Counted from the stretch's first letter, positions 45,007 through 53,494 are shown. The stretch: DNA of 64,000 nucleotides from Nocardia jinanensis (GCF_014645735.1 NZ_BMMH01000001.1:620001-684000), one strand, 5' to 3'. A program made the numbers and translations. Notes: generated from the sequence alone by a model not told the origin.

Positions 45007-45683
45007 TCGATCAACTCCCGATAGGCCGGTACCGCCGCGGCCGGGGTGCCGTCGAATACCACCGCGCCCTCGTCGACAACGATCACCCGTTCGAAACTGT
45101 CGAGCAGCCCGAGCTGATGGGTCACCACGATCACCTGCTGGTCCACCGAATCCAGCGCGGCCGCGACAGCACGCGCGTTACGCAGATCCAGCAGTGTGGT
45201 CGGCTCGTCGGCGACGATCACCTCCGGGCGCCGGATCAGTACAGCCCCCAGCGCCAGCAACTGCTTCTGCCCGCCCGACAACAGATGGGACGGATGTTCG
45301 GCGTGCGCCGCCAGCCCGAACCGGTCCAGGGTCCCGGTCACCCGCTCCGCGATCTCGGCCCTGTTCAGGCCGGTACGTCGCAGCGAGAACGCCAGATCCT
45401 CGGCGACGGTGGGCATGACGATCTGGGAGTCCGGGTCGGTGAAGACGAAACCCACCTTGCGCCGGACCTTGGCGCCCTTTTTCGACGCGTCCAAGCCGTC
45501 CACGGTCACGGTGCCCGAGGTCGGGGTCAGCAGGCCGTTGATCATCCGGGCCAGCGTCGACTTCCCCGACCCGTTGGCGCCGATGATGCCGACACGGCGT
45601 TCGGTGATGCGCAGGTCCACCTCGCGCAGCACCCGGCGTTCGCCGTAGCGGTGATTCACCCCGTCGAAAACGATCTCGCTCAT
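45003..45683 (-). CDS. bioM: Biotin transporter ATPase BioM (EcfA)
   Basis: A 226-residue ABC ATPase. Walker A is GANGSGKSTLARMI (about residues 34-47), the Q-loop sits in VFTDPDSQIVMPTVAEDLAF, the signature is LLSGGQKQLLALG, and the Walker B is EVIVADEPTTLLDLR with the switch VVTHQLGLL. The Q-loop and its following DPDSQ tract are typical of ECF-type ATPases. The ATG at 45683 overlaps the thiolase stop (ATGA). One ATPase subunit serves both sites in BioMNY systems. Confidence 0.92.
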   Translation of the reverse strand: MSEIVFDGVNHRYGERRVLREVDLRITERRVGIIGANGSGKSTLARMINGLLTPTSGTVTVDGLDASKKGAKVRRKVGFVFTDPDSQIVMPTVAEDLAFSLRRTGLNRAEIAERVTGTLDRFGLAAHAEHPSHLLSGGQKQLLALGAVLIRRPEVIVADEPTTLLDLRNARAVAAALDSVDQQVIVVTHQLGLLDSFERVIVVDEGAVVFDGTPAAAVPAYRELIE

Positions 45684-46807
45684 TCCACCCGCTCCACGAG
45701 TACGGCGATTCCCTGTCCACCGCCGATGGCACAGGCCGCGAGCCCGAGCGCGGGCCCGCCCGGGCGCAACATCTGGCTCGCCAGCCGCACCAGCAGCACC
45801 GCGCCCGACGCACCCCAGGGGTGCCCCATGGCGATCGCGCCACCCTCCGGGCAGAGCACGGATTCGTCCAAGCCCAGTTCGTCGGATACGGCCAGCACCA
45901 CCGAGGCGAAGGCCTCGGTTATCTCGACTATCCCGAGGTCGGCGACCGAATATCCGGTGCGGCGCAGAACTTTCCGGATCGCCGGGACCGGCCCCAGCCC
46001 GGGCAGCGCGGGATCCGAACCGCATACCGCCGAGCCGGCGATCCGTAACGCGGGCAACCCGGCCGCCCTCGTCTCACTCGTCACGGCCAGCACGGCCGCT
46101 CCGTCGGAGATACCGCACGAATTACCCGCCGTCGCGGTTCCCTCCGCTCCGAAACTCGGCCGCAACCGGGCCAGCCGTTGCGCGGTCATTCCCGGACGGA
46201 TGCGCTGGTCGCGGCTCACCCCGGCCACCGGCACGATCTCCGCGCCGAAATCGGTGGCCGCGGCACGGGTATGAGATCGGGCCGCGTAGGCGTCCTGGCG
46301 TACCCGCCCGATCCCGCGGATACGGGCGAGATCGTCGGCGGCGGCACCCATATCGGGGTCCGGGAAACCGGCGGGGGCGAACGGGGCCCGGGTGTAGCGC
46401 ACGGGTTCGTCCTCGGGCCGCGGCGGCCAGAACCGCCACGGCGCGGTGCTCGCGGATTCGGCACCACCGGCCAGGATCAGTTCGTCACCGCCGCTGCGCA
46501 CCCGCAGCGCCGCCTGCATCACCGCGTCGAGTCCGGAACCGCACTGCCGGTCCACTGTCACTCCGGGCACGTGCACCCCGAGTCCGGCCCGCAGCGCGGC
46601 GACCCGTGCCGGATCCCCGCCGGGACCCAGGCAGTTGCCGAGCACCACATCGTCGATCTCGTCGTCCACCCCGGCCGCGCGCAACGAACCGACCACGGCT
46701 TCCAGCACCGGGGCGGCCAGATCGATCACCGTCGACTCGGCGAACCCGTGACCGGCCGTACCGATCGGGGTGCGCCGCGCGGCGACGAGAACAGGAACAG
46801 CACTCAC
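45680..46807 (-). CDS. Thiolase-family acetyl-CoA acetyltransferase in the biotin operon
   Basis: A 375-residue thiolase. The nucleophile is in TVDRQCGSGLDAVMQA (Cys near residue 89), and the C-terminal acid-base pair is seen in GGAIAMGHPWGASGA and ACAIGGGQGIA. Thiolases make or cleave beta-ketoacyl-CoA. The length is near the family norm of about 390. It is embedded between two overlapping genes (GTGA with the AMP ligase upstream, ATGA with bioM downstream), so it is clearly part of the biotin operon. Its substrate in that setting is unknown. Confidence 0.85.
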   Translation of the reverse strand: MSAVPVLVAARRTPIGTAGHGFAESTVIDLAAPVLEAVVGSLRAAGVDDEIDDVVLGNCLGPGGDPARVAALRAGLGVHVPGVTVDRQCGSGLDAVMQAALRVRSGGDELILAGGAESASTAPWRFWPPRPEDEPVRYTRAPFAPAGFPDPDMGAAADDLARIRGIGRVRQDAYAARSHTRAAATDFGAEIVPVAGVSRDQRIRPGMTAQRLARLRPSFGAEGTATAGNSCGISDGAAVLAVTSETRAAGLPALRIAGSAVCGSDPALPGLGPVPAIRKVLRRTGYSVADLGIVEITEAFASVVLAVSDELGLDESVLCPEGGAIAMGHPWGASGAVLLVRLASQMLRPGGPALGLAACAIGGGQGIAVLVERVE

Positions 46808-47925
46808 GCCAGCAAGTCTTTCAACCGGCCGCGGGCGACCTTCCCGGCGGTCGTGGTGGGGAGCTCACCGACCCGGACCCAGCGGCGCGGTATCGCTTCC
46901 CGGCTCAACAGCCCGCGGGCCCGCCGCCGCACGTCTTCGACCTCGATGCCGTCCAATTGCACTGCCGCCGCGACTGTTTCACCGAACACCGCATGCGCGG
47001 AACCGATCACGGCGGCCGCCACCACACCGTCGATACCGCCGAGGACCCGTTCCACATCCTCGGCGACGACTGTGGTGCCGCCGACATTGATCACCGCCTC
47101 ACCGCGGCCACGGACCTCGAGTTCACGATCGTCGCCGAGTACGGCCAGATCGCCGACACAGAACCATTCGGGCGCCCCGAGCACCGTGTAGGGCGATCGA
47201 ACGAAGAGCAACCCGTCGCGGATCTCGGCGTCCACCTCGTCGAGCAGACGCAGCGGTCCGGGCACTCGCCGCGCCGCGACCAGGGAGACTTCGGAGGATC
47301 CGTAGTACTCGACCACGCGCAGATGGCGGGCCGCCGCCAGCGCCCCGGGATCGGGGGCGATTCCCGCGATCACGGCAGTACGCAGCTCGGGCGCGGTGCG
47401 CACCACCTCGCGCAGCACCGCCGGGACAGCGTGCACGACGGTGGCGTGCCGCGGATCGTCGGTCACGCAGGCCCCGCGCCAGAGTGCGTGCAGGGCCCCG
47501 AACAGATGCATCGTCGCGTGCAGTGGGCCGGTGAGCAGGACCCGATCGGTGGCCGTGACACCGGTGATCGCGGTGAACGCCGGGAAACTGTCGTACCAGG
47601 AGGCCGCCGTACGGGCCAGCGGGCGGGGCCGCCCGGTCGACCCCGAGGTGGCGACCAACAGGAACGCCGAGTCCGGGCGCGCGGTCCGGACCGGGCGCGC
47701 GGCAGGGTCCTCGACGGCGACCGGGACGCCGCGACGGGCGGCAGCGCAGACGCAGACCAGCGCCTCGGCGATCGGCAGTGTCGATGCGTCGTATCCGGCC
47801 GGGCCCGGTTCGGATCGGTCGATCCAGCGGTCGACGGCGCGATCGAGTTCGGCGTAGGTCAGGGTCTGCCCGCCGATATCGAGCGCAGGCGCGTCACCGT
47901 ACCCGCCGAGTTCGCGGTCAGGCAC
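46804..47925 (-). CDS. Very short AMP-binding protein (acyl-adenylate ligase-like)
   Basis: A 373-residue ANL-type protein with the P-loop VATSGSTGRPRPLAR (Arg replaces the usual Lys), the VEYYGSSEVSLVA core, WFCVGDLAVLGDD and the lysine in TTTAGKVARGRL. It is about 130 residues shorter than normal, mainly because the N-terminal subdomain is reduced. It overlaps bioY by 8 bp and the thiolase by 4 bp. Adenylation activity is plausible because the C-terminal lysine and P-loop remain. The target acid is not known. Confidence 0.75.
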   Translation of the reverse strand: MPDRELGGYGDAPALDIGGQTLTYAELDRAVDRWIDRSEPGPAGYDASTLPIAEALVCVCAAARRGVPVAVEDPAARPVRTARPDSAFLLVATSGSTGRPRPLARTAASWYDSFPAFTAITGVTATDRVLLTGPLHATMHLFGALHALWRGACVTDDPRHATVVHAVPAVLREVVRTAPELRTAVIAGIAPDPGALAAARHLRVVEYYGSSEVSLVAARRVPGPLRLLDEVDAEIRDGLLFVRSPYTVLGAPEWFCVGDLAVLGDDRELEVRGRGEAVINVGGTTVVAEDVERVLGGIDGVVAAAVIGSAHAVFGETVAAAVQLDGIEVEDVRRRARGLLSREAIPRRWVRVGELPTTTAGKVARGRLKDLLA

Positions 47926-48502
47926 GGATCAGCCCGGGATAGGCACGGTGCACACCCTTGGCCACCGTCGTCGCGACGACCACCTTCAGCAGATCTCCCG
48001 GCAAGAACACCCCGTTGGAGGTGATCGCCGGCCACAGCCCGATATCGGTGCGCAACAACAACCCGACCGTGCCGAAGAAGTAGATGACCACGATGCCGCC
48101 GACCGCATTGATCAGCAGCGCCGGTACCACCGGATACTTGGGCACGATCCGGGCGGTGAGCAGGCCGATGAAAAGCGCCGCCGGGATCCAGCCCACCAGA
48201 TATCCGGCGCTCGGGCCGGCCAGTGCGGTCAACCCGGTCCGGCCGCCCGACAACAGCGGCAACCCGATGATCGTGAGTGCGATGAACACCGCGACGGCGG
48301 CCGTGCCCTTGCGCGGTCCCAGAACCGCCCCGGCCAGCACGACACCGAGGGTCTGCACAGTGATCGGCACACCGCTGAACCCGACCGTGATGGCACCCGG
48401 CAACCCGAGCGCCGCGATCAACGCGGCGAACACCGCGATCTGTGCCATATCGCGCGCGGTGATACCGGCCCGCGGCACCCGCTCGTTTTCGACACCGCTC
48501 AC
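47918..48502 (-). CDS. bioY: Biotin transporter substrate-binding protein BioY
   Basis: A 194-residue S-component with six membrane segments. The biotin family hallmarks are ITVGFSGVPITVQTLGVVLAG with the conserved PITVQTL, then LPLLSGGRTGLTALAGPSAG and YLVGWIPAA, followed by the C-terminal LLPGDLLK-like FLPGDLLKVVVA. BioY captures biotin with high affinity; with BioM and BioN it becomes an energy-coupled importer. The GTG at 48502 has GGAGGT seven bases upstream and is preferred to longer starts. It is the first gene of a six-gene operon (bioY, AMP ligase, thiolase, bioM, bioN, AMP ligase). Confidence 0.93.
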   Translation of the reverse strand: MSGVENERVPRAGITARDMAQIAVFAALIAALGLPGAITVGFSGVPITVQTLGVVLAGAVLGPRKGTAAVAVFIALTIIGLPLLSGGRTGLTALAGPSAGYLVGWIPAALFIGLLTARIVPKYPVVPALLINAVGGIVVIYFFGTVGLLLRTDIGLWPAITSNGVFLPGDLLKVVVATTVAKGVHRAYPGLIRA

Positions 48503-48526
48503 CGCGACACCTCCGCCACACCCAGA

Positions 48527-48543
48527 CTTGAACAACGTTCAAG
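48527..48543 (-). promoter_or_regulatory. BioQ-like palindrome upstream of bioY
   Basis: CTTGAACAACGTTCAAG is a perfect 7-3-7 inverted repeat located 25 bp upstream of the bioY start. The core TGAAC-N3-GTTCA matches the operator type reported for the TetR repressor BioQ of Corynebacterium (TGAAC-N3-GTTAC). BioQ represses biotin genes, so the operon is probably turned on when biotin is scarce. Its position is in the 231-bp intergenic region shared with the divergent BisC-type gene, so one site may control both. Confidence 0.75.
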
Positions 48544-48733
48544 ATAGCAATCGCCCAGACCGTCGCACTCGGGTGCCCCCGGCACCCGGCGCTCGGTACC
48601 GCGATATCGAGCCAAGACGGTGCGCCAACTCCGCACCACCGCGGATCCCGGGCCCACCCACAACCACGACCCACAGTCCGGTCGTACCGTGATCGATGAC
48701 CCGGATCGCCACAGGACCGCCGGAAGGACCAGC

Positions 48734-51079
48734 ATGACGCAGCCACTGCCGACCGCCACACATTGGGGGAATTTCCTCCTCGGCCGCGGCGGCGCGGGCG
48801 AACTCCACGTCACTCCCGCCGGGCACGATCCCGACCCGTCGCCGATCGGCCGCTCGCTGACCGCACTGCACGACCCGGATCACCGCATCGCCCGCCCCGC
48901 CATCCGGCTCGGCTACTACCGGGACCGCGAGAAAAGCGATACCTCGCACCGGGGCCGAGAACCGTTCGTCGAGGTCGACTGGGACGAAGCGCTCGACATC
49001 ACCGCCGGTGCCCTGCGGTCGACACAGCAGCGGGCGGGCAATCGCGCGATCTACGGCGGGTCCTACGGCTGGGCCAGCGCGGGCCGGTTCCATCACACGC
49101 AGGGACAGATCCATCGCTTCCTGCGGATGTTCGGCGGCTACACCGCATCGGTGGACACCTATTCGTTCGCCGCTGCCGAGGTGACGATCCCCCACGTCCT
49201 CGGCATGAACGCCTATTTCGCGGCGCGGCAGTCGCCCACCACCGAAGAGATCGCCCAACACTGTGCGCGCATCGTCTTCTTCGGCGGCGCGGCGGCACGG
49301 AACGCACAGGTCAATCCGGGCGGCTACGGCGCTCACCGCTACCGCGACCATCTCGCGACCCTGCGCGCCGCCGGAGTCGACACCGTCAATATCGGACCCG
49401 TCCGCGACGACCTCGACCCCGCGCTGGCCGCGCGCTGGATCCCGTGCCGGCCGGGCACCGATACCGCCATCATGCTGGCCATAGTGCACACCCTGGTTGT
49501 GGAGGATCTGCACGACCGCGCCTTCCTCGACCGCTACACCACCGGTTTCGACCGCTTCGCCGATTACGTAACGGGCCGTGCGGACGGTGAGCCGAAAACC
49601 CCGGAGTGGGCGGCGACGCTGTCGGAGGTGCCCGCGCACGAGATCCGCGACCTGGCCCGGCTGCTCGCCCGAGAACGCTGTGTCATCGGGCTGCCCTACG
49701 CACTGCAACGCGCCGAACACGGCGAGCAGACCTACTGGGCCGCTTGGGCGCTGGCCGCCGCACTCGGCTATATCGGCCTGCCCGGCGGCGGTGTGCTCAT
49801 GGGCACCGGCGTCGGCATGACCAACGCCATGCAGCGGCGCTACCTACCCTTCGAGATCCCCGCCCTGCCGCAGCCCACCAACCCGGTCTCCGATGTGGTT
49901 CCGGTGGCACGGCTCACCGAAATGCTGGAACACCCCGGCGAAACCGTCGACTACAACGGCCGCGTCCTCACCTACCCGGAGATCGACCTGATCTACTGGG
50001 CAGGCGGTAATCCGTTCCACCACCACCAGGATCTCAACCGGTTACGCCGCGCCTGGGCCCGCCCCCGCACCGTCGTCGTCAACGAGATCAGCTGGACCTC
50101 GACCGCCCGTCTGGCCGATATCGTGCTGCCCAGCACAGCTGCCCAGGAGCGCGAGGATTTCGCCGCCTCCCGCACCGACCACTGGCTGTCCCCCATGCTC
50201 CCGGCCCTGCGGCCCTACGGTCGGGCCCGCGACGACTACGCCATCTTCGCCGATCTCGCCGAGCGGCTGGGCTTCGGGCAGCGGTTCACCGAAGGACGCA
50301 CCGCGCGCCAATGGGTGCAACACCTGTGGCAGACAACCGCCGACAACGCGGCCGCCGCGGGTATAACCCTGCCCGGCTACACCGAGTTCCGATCCGGGCA
50401 ACCGATCGATCTGCGTCCGGTACTCCCCGAGAGCCGACACGTCCTCGAACGGTTCCGCGACGACCCGGACTGCCATCCGCTGGCCACACCGTCCGGCCGG
50501 ATCGAGATCTTCTCCGGCACGGTCGCGGATTTCGGCTATCCCGACGCCCCCGGCCATCCCGCCTGGTTCCCCGCCCGCGAATGGCTCGGCAGCCCACGCG
50601 CACAACGCTTTCCGCTGCATCTGCTCTCCCACCAGCCGGCGACCCGCCTGCACAGCCAGCTCGACTACGGCGTCACCAGCCGGGAATCCAAGATCCGCGA
50701 CCGCGAACCCCTGCGTATGCACCCGGCCGACGCCGCCACCCGCGACCTGCGCGACGGCGATATCGTCCGCGTCTTCAACGACCGCGGTGCCCTCCTCGCG
50801 GGCCTCCGGCTCACCGACGCGGTCCGGCCCGGAGTCGTACACATGGCCACCGGCGCCTGGTACGACCCGCTCGACCCCGCCGCCCCCGATTCGCTGGACG
50901 TACACGGCAACCCGAACACGGTCACCAACGATATCGGCACCAGTTCGCTGGCCCAGGGGCCCTCGGTCAACAGCTGCCTGGTCGAGATCGAACGCTACGA
51001 CGACGAACTCCCACCACTGCGGATCCACAAGCCCCCGGAGTTGATCACAGCCGAAAAACTCCGTGCGCACCCCGGCTGA
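48734..51079 (+). CDS. bisC: BisC/TorA-type molybdopterin oxidoreductase
   Basis: A 781-residue bis-MGD molybdoenzyme of the DMSO-reductase family with no N-terminal 4Fe-4S cysteines. The molybdenum ligand is likely serine in GGSYGWASAGRFHHTQG, as in BisC, TorA and DorA. Other family blocks are IYWAGGNPFHHHQDL, DIVLPSTAAQEREDF and LHSQLDYG followed by HPADAATRDLRDGD. There is no Tat leader, so it is cytoplasmic like BisC, the biotin sulfoxide reductase. It is divergent from bioY, which strengthens a role in repairing oxidised biotin; methionine sulfoxide or other S-/N-oxides remain alternatives. GGAAGG precedes the ATG. Confidence 0.85.
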   Translation: MTQPLPTATHWGNFLLGRGGAGELHVTPAGHDPDPSPIGRSLTALHDPDHRIARPAIRLGYYRDREKSDTSHRGREPFVEVDWDEALDITAGALRSTQQRAGNRAIYGGSYGWASAGRFHHTQGQIHRFLRMFGGYTASVDTYSFAAAEVTIPHVLGMNAYFAARQSPTTEEIAQHCARIVFFGGAAARNAQVNPGGYGAHRYRDHLATLRAAGVDTVNIGPVRDDLDPALAARWIPCRPGTDTAIMLAIVHTLVVEDLHDRAFLDRYTTGFDRFADYVTGRADGEPKTPEWAATLSEVPAHEIRDLARLLARERCVIGLPYALQRAEHGEQTYWAAWALAAALGYIGLPGGGVLMGTGVGMTNAMQRRYLPFEIPALPQPTNPVSDVVPVARLTEMLEHPGETVDYNGRVLTYPEIDLIYWAGGNPFHHHQDLNRLRRAWARPRTVVVNEISWTSTARLADIVLPSTAAQEREDFAASRTDHWLSPMLPALRPYGRARDDYAIFADLAERLGFGQRFTEGRTARQWVQHLWQTTADNAAAAGITLPGYTEFRSGQPIDLRPVLPESRHVLERFRDDPDCHPLATPSGRIEIFSGTVADFGYPDAPGHPAWFPAREWLGSPRAQRFPLHLLSHQPATRLHSQLDYGVTSRESKIRDREPLRMHPADAATRDLRDGDIVRVFNDRGALLAGLRLTDAVRPGVVHMATGAWYDPLDPAAPDSLDVHGNPNTVTNDIGTSSLAQGPSVNSCLVEIERYDDELPPLRIHKPPELITAEKLRAHPG

Positions 51080-51101
51080 TCGATCCACAACCTGCGCACG
51101 G
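51061..51101 (+). terminator. Hairpin at the end of the BisC-type gene
   Basis: CCGTGCGCA at 51061 pairs perfectly with TGCGCACGG ending at 51101, with a 23-base loop. The left arm is inside the last codons of the gene and the stop codon is in the loop. No T-run follows, so a Rho-independent terminator is only possible, not clear. The following 277 bp, to 51378, hold no supported gene. Confidence 0.3.
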
Positions 51102-51378
51102 CGACAAGCCTTCCCGATTCCAGCGACGCAGCGGATGCGGCGACCGGAGATCGACAGCAGCGGCGCACTCCAGCGTGCTCGAAATAATTTGATCCGGTTT
51201 GCCTTCTCCGGCCCCAGCGCGGTTGTCGAGGTTCAGGTGATGGTTGACGTTGTGGCCTCTGTTGAGGCTTGACGTTTGTTCTAGAGAGTTCAGTGGATGC
51301 TTCCGCCGCGAATAAGGACTGGCTGTCCGACAGTCGGAGGGGGCATGATTCGCCGAACTGAGCGACCGAGGAACGGCG

Positions 51379-51729
51379 ATGGATGAACGCGAGACACTGA
51401 CCCTGTGGCGACCTACGGGGCCGGAGGAGTTGGCGCTGGTCGAGGCGTCAGGATGGACGGCGTGGCCGCCGCGGCTGCCCGATCAGCCGATCTTCTATCC
51501 GGTGTTGAACGAGGACTACGCGATACGTATCGCACGAGACTGGAATGTTGCGGCATCGGGCGTCGGCTACGTGACTCGGTTCGAGATCGATGCCGACTTC
51601 GCGGCCAGGTATCCCATCCGCCAGGCAGGCGGGCAGACGATCCTCGAACTGTGGGTGCCCGCCGAGGAACTCGAAGAGTTCAACCGCCACCTCGTGGGCG
51701 GCATCGAAGTGGTGCAGGAATTCCGGTAG
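51379..51729 (+). CDS. Conserved protein of the 'ADP-ribosylation/crystallin J1' label
   Basis: A 116-residue soluble protein starting MDERETLTLWRPTGPEELAL with the later blocks PPRLPDQPIFYPVLNEDYA, WNVAASGVGYVTRFEI and LWVPAEELEEFNRHLVGGI. Proteins of this length and pattern are common in bacteria and are often labelled ADP-ribosylation/crystallin J1, although no ADP-ribosylation activity is evident here. The ATG at 51379 lies in the context GAGGAACGGCG. It is an isolated plus-strand gene in an otherwise gene-poor interval before the tRNA cluster, so it may belong to accessory DNA. Confidence 0.55.
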   Translation: MDERETLTLWRPTGPEELALVEASGWTAWPPRLPDQPIFYPVLNEDYAIRIARDWNVAASGVGYVTRFEIDADFAARYPIRQAGGQTILELWVPAEELEEFNRHLVGGIEVVQEFR

Positions 51730-52257
51730 CCCAATCCAGTTGCTCGGATCGTAGCCCGGCCATCGAGCACGACGACTTCCATCCAGTGTCGTCGCAATAC
51801 CGCTGCTCGACCACACTCAACTCCACCAGCATCAGGCCTGGGTCCTTCACCACGAACGTTCACGTTCGAGCGATCCAACCCACGGCCAGCGGTGTCGAGC
51901 ATCAGGTGGAGCCGGTGTGTCAAGCATCAGTTGAACCACGACAATCACCTTCGCGAAGTGGTTGCCGAGTTTCGCCATATAGGTTCAAGAGCGACGGCGC
52001 TTATGTGCCGCCGCCGTCCGCCACGCAACCGCGCAGACCGGCGCAGGCTTGGCCAGCGCGGCGCGTCGGCCGACAGCGGCGCGGCTGGCGCTACAGCCAC
52101 CGATCCGAGATGGCTGATTTTCGATAACCGAGAAGTGTGGGCACGACGAGAGCCGTACCCGACCTACCTCCCGCAGCTGCCCACGAATCGGCCGGCACTC
52201 TGCCCGGTCAACCGGCTGTGGTCCCGCCTGTAGACGGTGAGCACCCGTCATTCTCGG
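51730..52257. other. Gene-poor interval with inverted and direct repeats
   Basis: No credible gene is seen in 528 bp. Two structures stand out. A perfect inverted repeat CGAACGT-TC-ACGTTCG lies at 51853-51868. A 19-bp imperfect direct repeat follows (GTGTCGAGCATCAGGTGGA near 51896 and GTGTCAAGCATCAGTTGAA near 51921). These could be vestiges of a mobile element or regulatory sites. Composition is close to the genome average. Confidence 0.45.
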
Positions 52258-52632
52258 TCACGACTCGTGACCCATCAGCTCTTCGAGCAGATCTTCGCTG
52301 GGCAGCAACGGGGCGAACAGATCCCGGACGAACTGGCGCCGAGTATCAGCGGTCATGGTGGGCCAGCCTTTCACACCCTGAAGATAGTTGCGGACCTGTT
52401 TCACCCGATGGGGGTGATGTTCAGCCTGACGCCATCGGTGCCAATCCTGCTCCTTCGCAGGATCTGCCTCAGCGATCATGTCGAGTAGACGGTGCTGGAC
52501 GACCGCGATGAACGGGCTGCCGAAGAACACGTCAGGCGGGCCGTCGAACTTGCGGTCCATCAGCATCCGATGCAGGGCAAGAGCCTGATCGGGTCCATCG
52601 AGACGAAGATTCCAGTGTTGCACGGCTGTCAT
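52258..52632 (-). CDS. Hypothetical protein
   Basis: A 124-residue soluble protein beginning MTAVQHWNLRLDGPDQALAL and containing DVFFGSPFIAVVQHRLLDMI. A charged stretch around KEQDWHRWRQAEHHPHRVKQ may be helical, and the C-terminus is acidic (APLLPSEDLLEELMG). No motif points to a function, and no neighbour offers one. The ATG at 52632 was chosen over an upstream start because the first 55 residues of the longer version are low-complexity. It is located in the gene-poor stretch 5' of the tRNA cluster. Confidence 0.4.
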   Translation of the reverse strand: MTAVQHWNLRLDGPDQALALHRMLMDRKFDGPPDVFFGSPFIAVVQHRLLDMIAEADPAKEQDWHRWRQAEHHPHRVKQVRNYLQGVKGWPTMTADTRRQFVRDLFAPLLPSEDLLEELMGHES

Positions 52633-53000
52633 TGTCCGCTTCTGAGCCGTCATCGCGATATGAGGCCGGCGATCCATCCAGCATTTGCGCGACCTTCGGT
52701 CGCGTGGCCCAGCTGACTGGTGGCCTGCATTATGTTCCCGCGCCCCTCCACCGTCAAGAGCGCCTACGGCGTCAGCTTCGCTGATGGCATTCGCCACTCT
52801 TGACCGCGGAGTCTCTACGCGAGAAGGGCAGGCCCTATCGGGGCAGGCGGGTAGCCAGCCCCACCTATGCGCAGACCACCACCCAGCAGGGCCAAACCGT
52901 GGCCGACTCCGTGCGATCTACGTGCGATAGAGACCGGAAAACGGGGGTACAGGGCGGTCAATCACGGCCTCCCCTCCCGGACAGTCAGACAATATAGAAA
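52633..53000. other. Intergenic region without supported gene
   Basis: I see no open frame with a convincing start or composition in these 368 bp. The region separates the hypothetical gene from the terminator of the tRNA-Val(CAC) gene. The tract AATATAGAAATA at its right end is the T-rich tail of that terminator when read on the minus strand. Confidence 0.5.
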
Positions 53001-53030
53001 TACGCCCTGAACTGGACAGATCAGGGCGTA
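53001..53030 (-). terminator. Rho-independent terminator of tRNA-Val(CAC)
   Basis: TACGCCCTGA (53001-53010) pairs perfectly with TCAGGGCGTA (53021-53030), giving a 10-bp stem and a 10-base loop. On the minus strand it comes just after the tRNA 3' end and is followed by TTTCTATATT, a typical T-rich tail. It clearly terminates the tRNA-Val transcript. Confidence 0.9.
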
Positions 53031-53036
53031 TTCGAG

Positions 53037-53108
53037 TGGTCCCAGCTGGGATCGAACCAGCGACCTTCCGCGTGTGAGGCGGACGCTCTCCCGCTGAGCT
53101 ATGAGACC
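53037..53108 (-). tRNA. tRNA-Val, anticodon CAC
   Basis: A complete cloverleaf on the minus strand: acceptor GGTCTCA/TGGGACC, D-arm GCTCAGCGGGAGAGC, anticodon stem TCCGC/GCGGA with loop CTCACAC (anticodon CAC, reads GUG) and T-arm GCTGGTTCGATCCCAGC. The discriminator base is A. CCA is not encoded. Valine identity follows from the CAC anticodon. Confidence 0.95.
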
Positions 53109-53344
53109 GGGAAGAACCGCTCGGCGGGATTTTCGAAGCCCTCCGAACGAGTAGGAACTTTAACACGCACCACCCGTTCGCCACCAAATCACCCTGTTGT
53201 CATTCGTCCGCGTAAGCGCTCGGCCGCTTCAGGCGCCCACGACAACCGGAACCGACCCTCCAGCGGCCTTGCCCACACCCCCGCGGACATCCCCGCGGCG
53301 CCGAAAATGACACGTTTGTGATTTACACACGCCTACCAGGCGAT

Positions 53345-53374
53345 TTGTAGGTTCCGCCGAACGTGGGCTAATGT
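53345..53374 (+). promoter_or_regulatory. Promoter of the Gly-Cys-Val tRNA operon
   Basis: TTGTAG at 53345 and TAATGT at 53369 have an 18-bp spacing and lie 48 bp upstream of the tRNA-Gly gene. This is a good match to a primary sigma promoter. The three plus-strand tRNA genes follow each other closely and are probably one transcript. Confidence 0.65.
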
Positions 53375-53421
53375 TCTGTCTCGCACCACGGAGGACCGAA
53401 CGGCCGCCGGGGATGCGAAAT

Positions 53422-53494
53422 GCGGATGTAGCGCAGCTGGTAGCGCATCACCTTGCCAAGGTGAGGGTCGCGGGTTCGAATCCCGTCATCCGCT
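53422..53494 (+). tRNA. tRNA-Gly, anticodon GCC
   Basis: Cloverleaf with acceptor GCGGATG/CATCCGC, anticodon stem TCACC/GGTGA with loop TTGCCAA (anticodon GCC, reads GGC/GGU) and T-arm CGGGTTCGAATCCCG. Discriminator T; CCA is not encoded. First gene of the plus-strand tRNA operon. Confidence 0.95.

Noticed and set aside
51177..51290. Possible transposase or HNH remnant upstream of the gene at 51379
   Set aside because: A short open minus-strand reading (around NVNHHLNLDNRAG) has no start and no recognised family; the evidence is too thin to annotate.
51853..51868. The palindrome CGAACGT-TC-ACGTTCG as a second SOS box
   Set aside because: The half-sites resemble LexA half-sites, but the spacing between CGAAC and GTTCG is 6 instead of 4 bases, and no repair gene follows.
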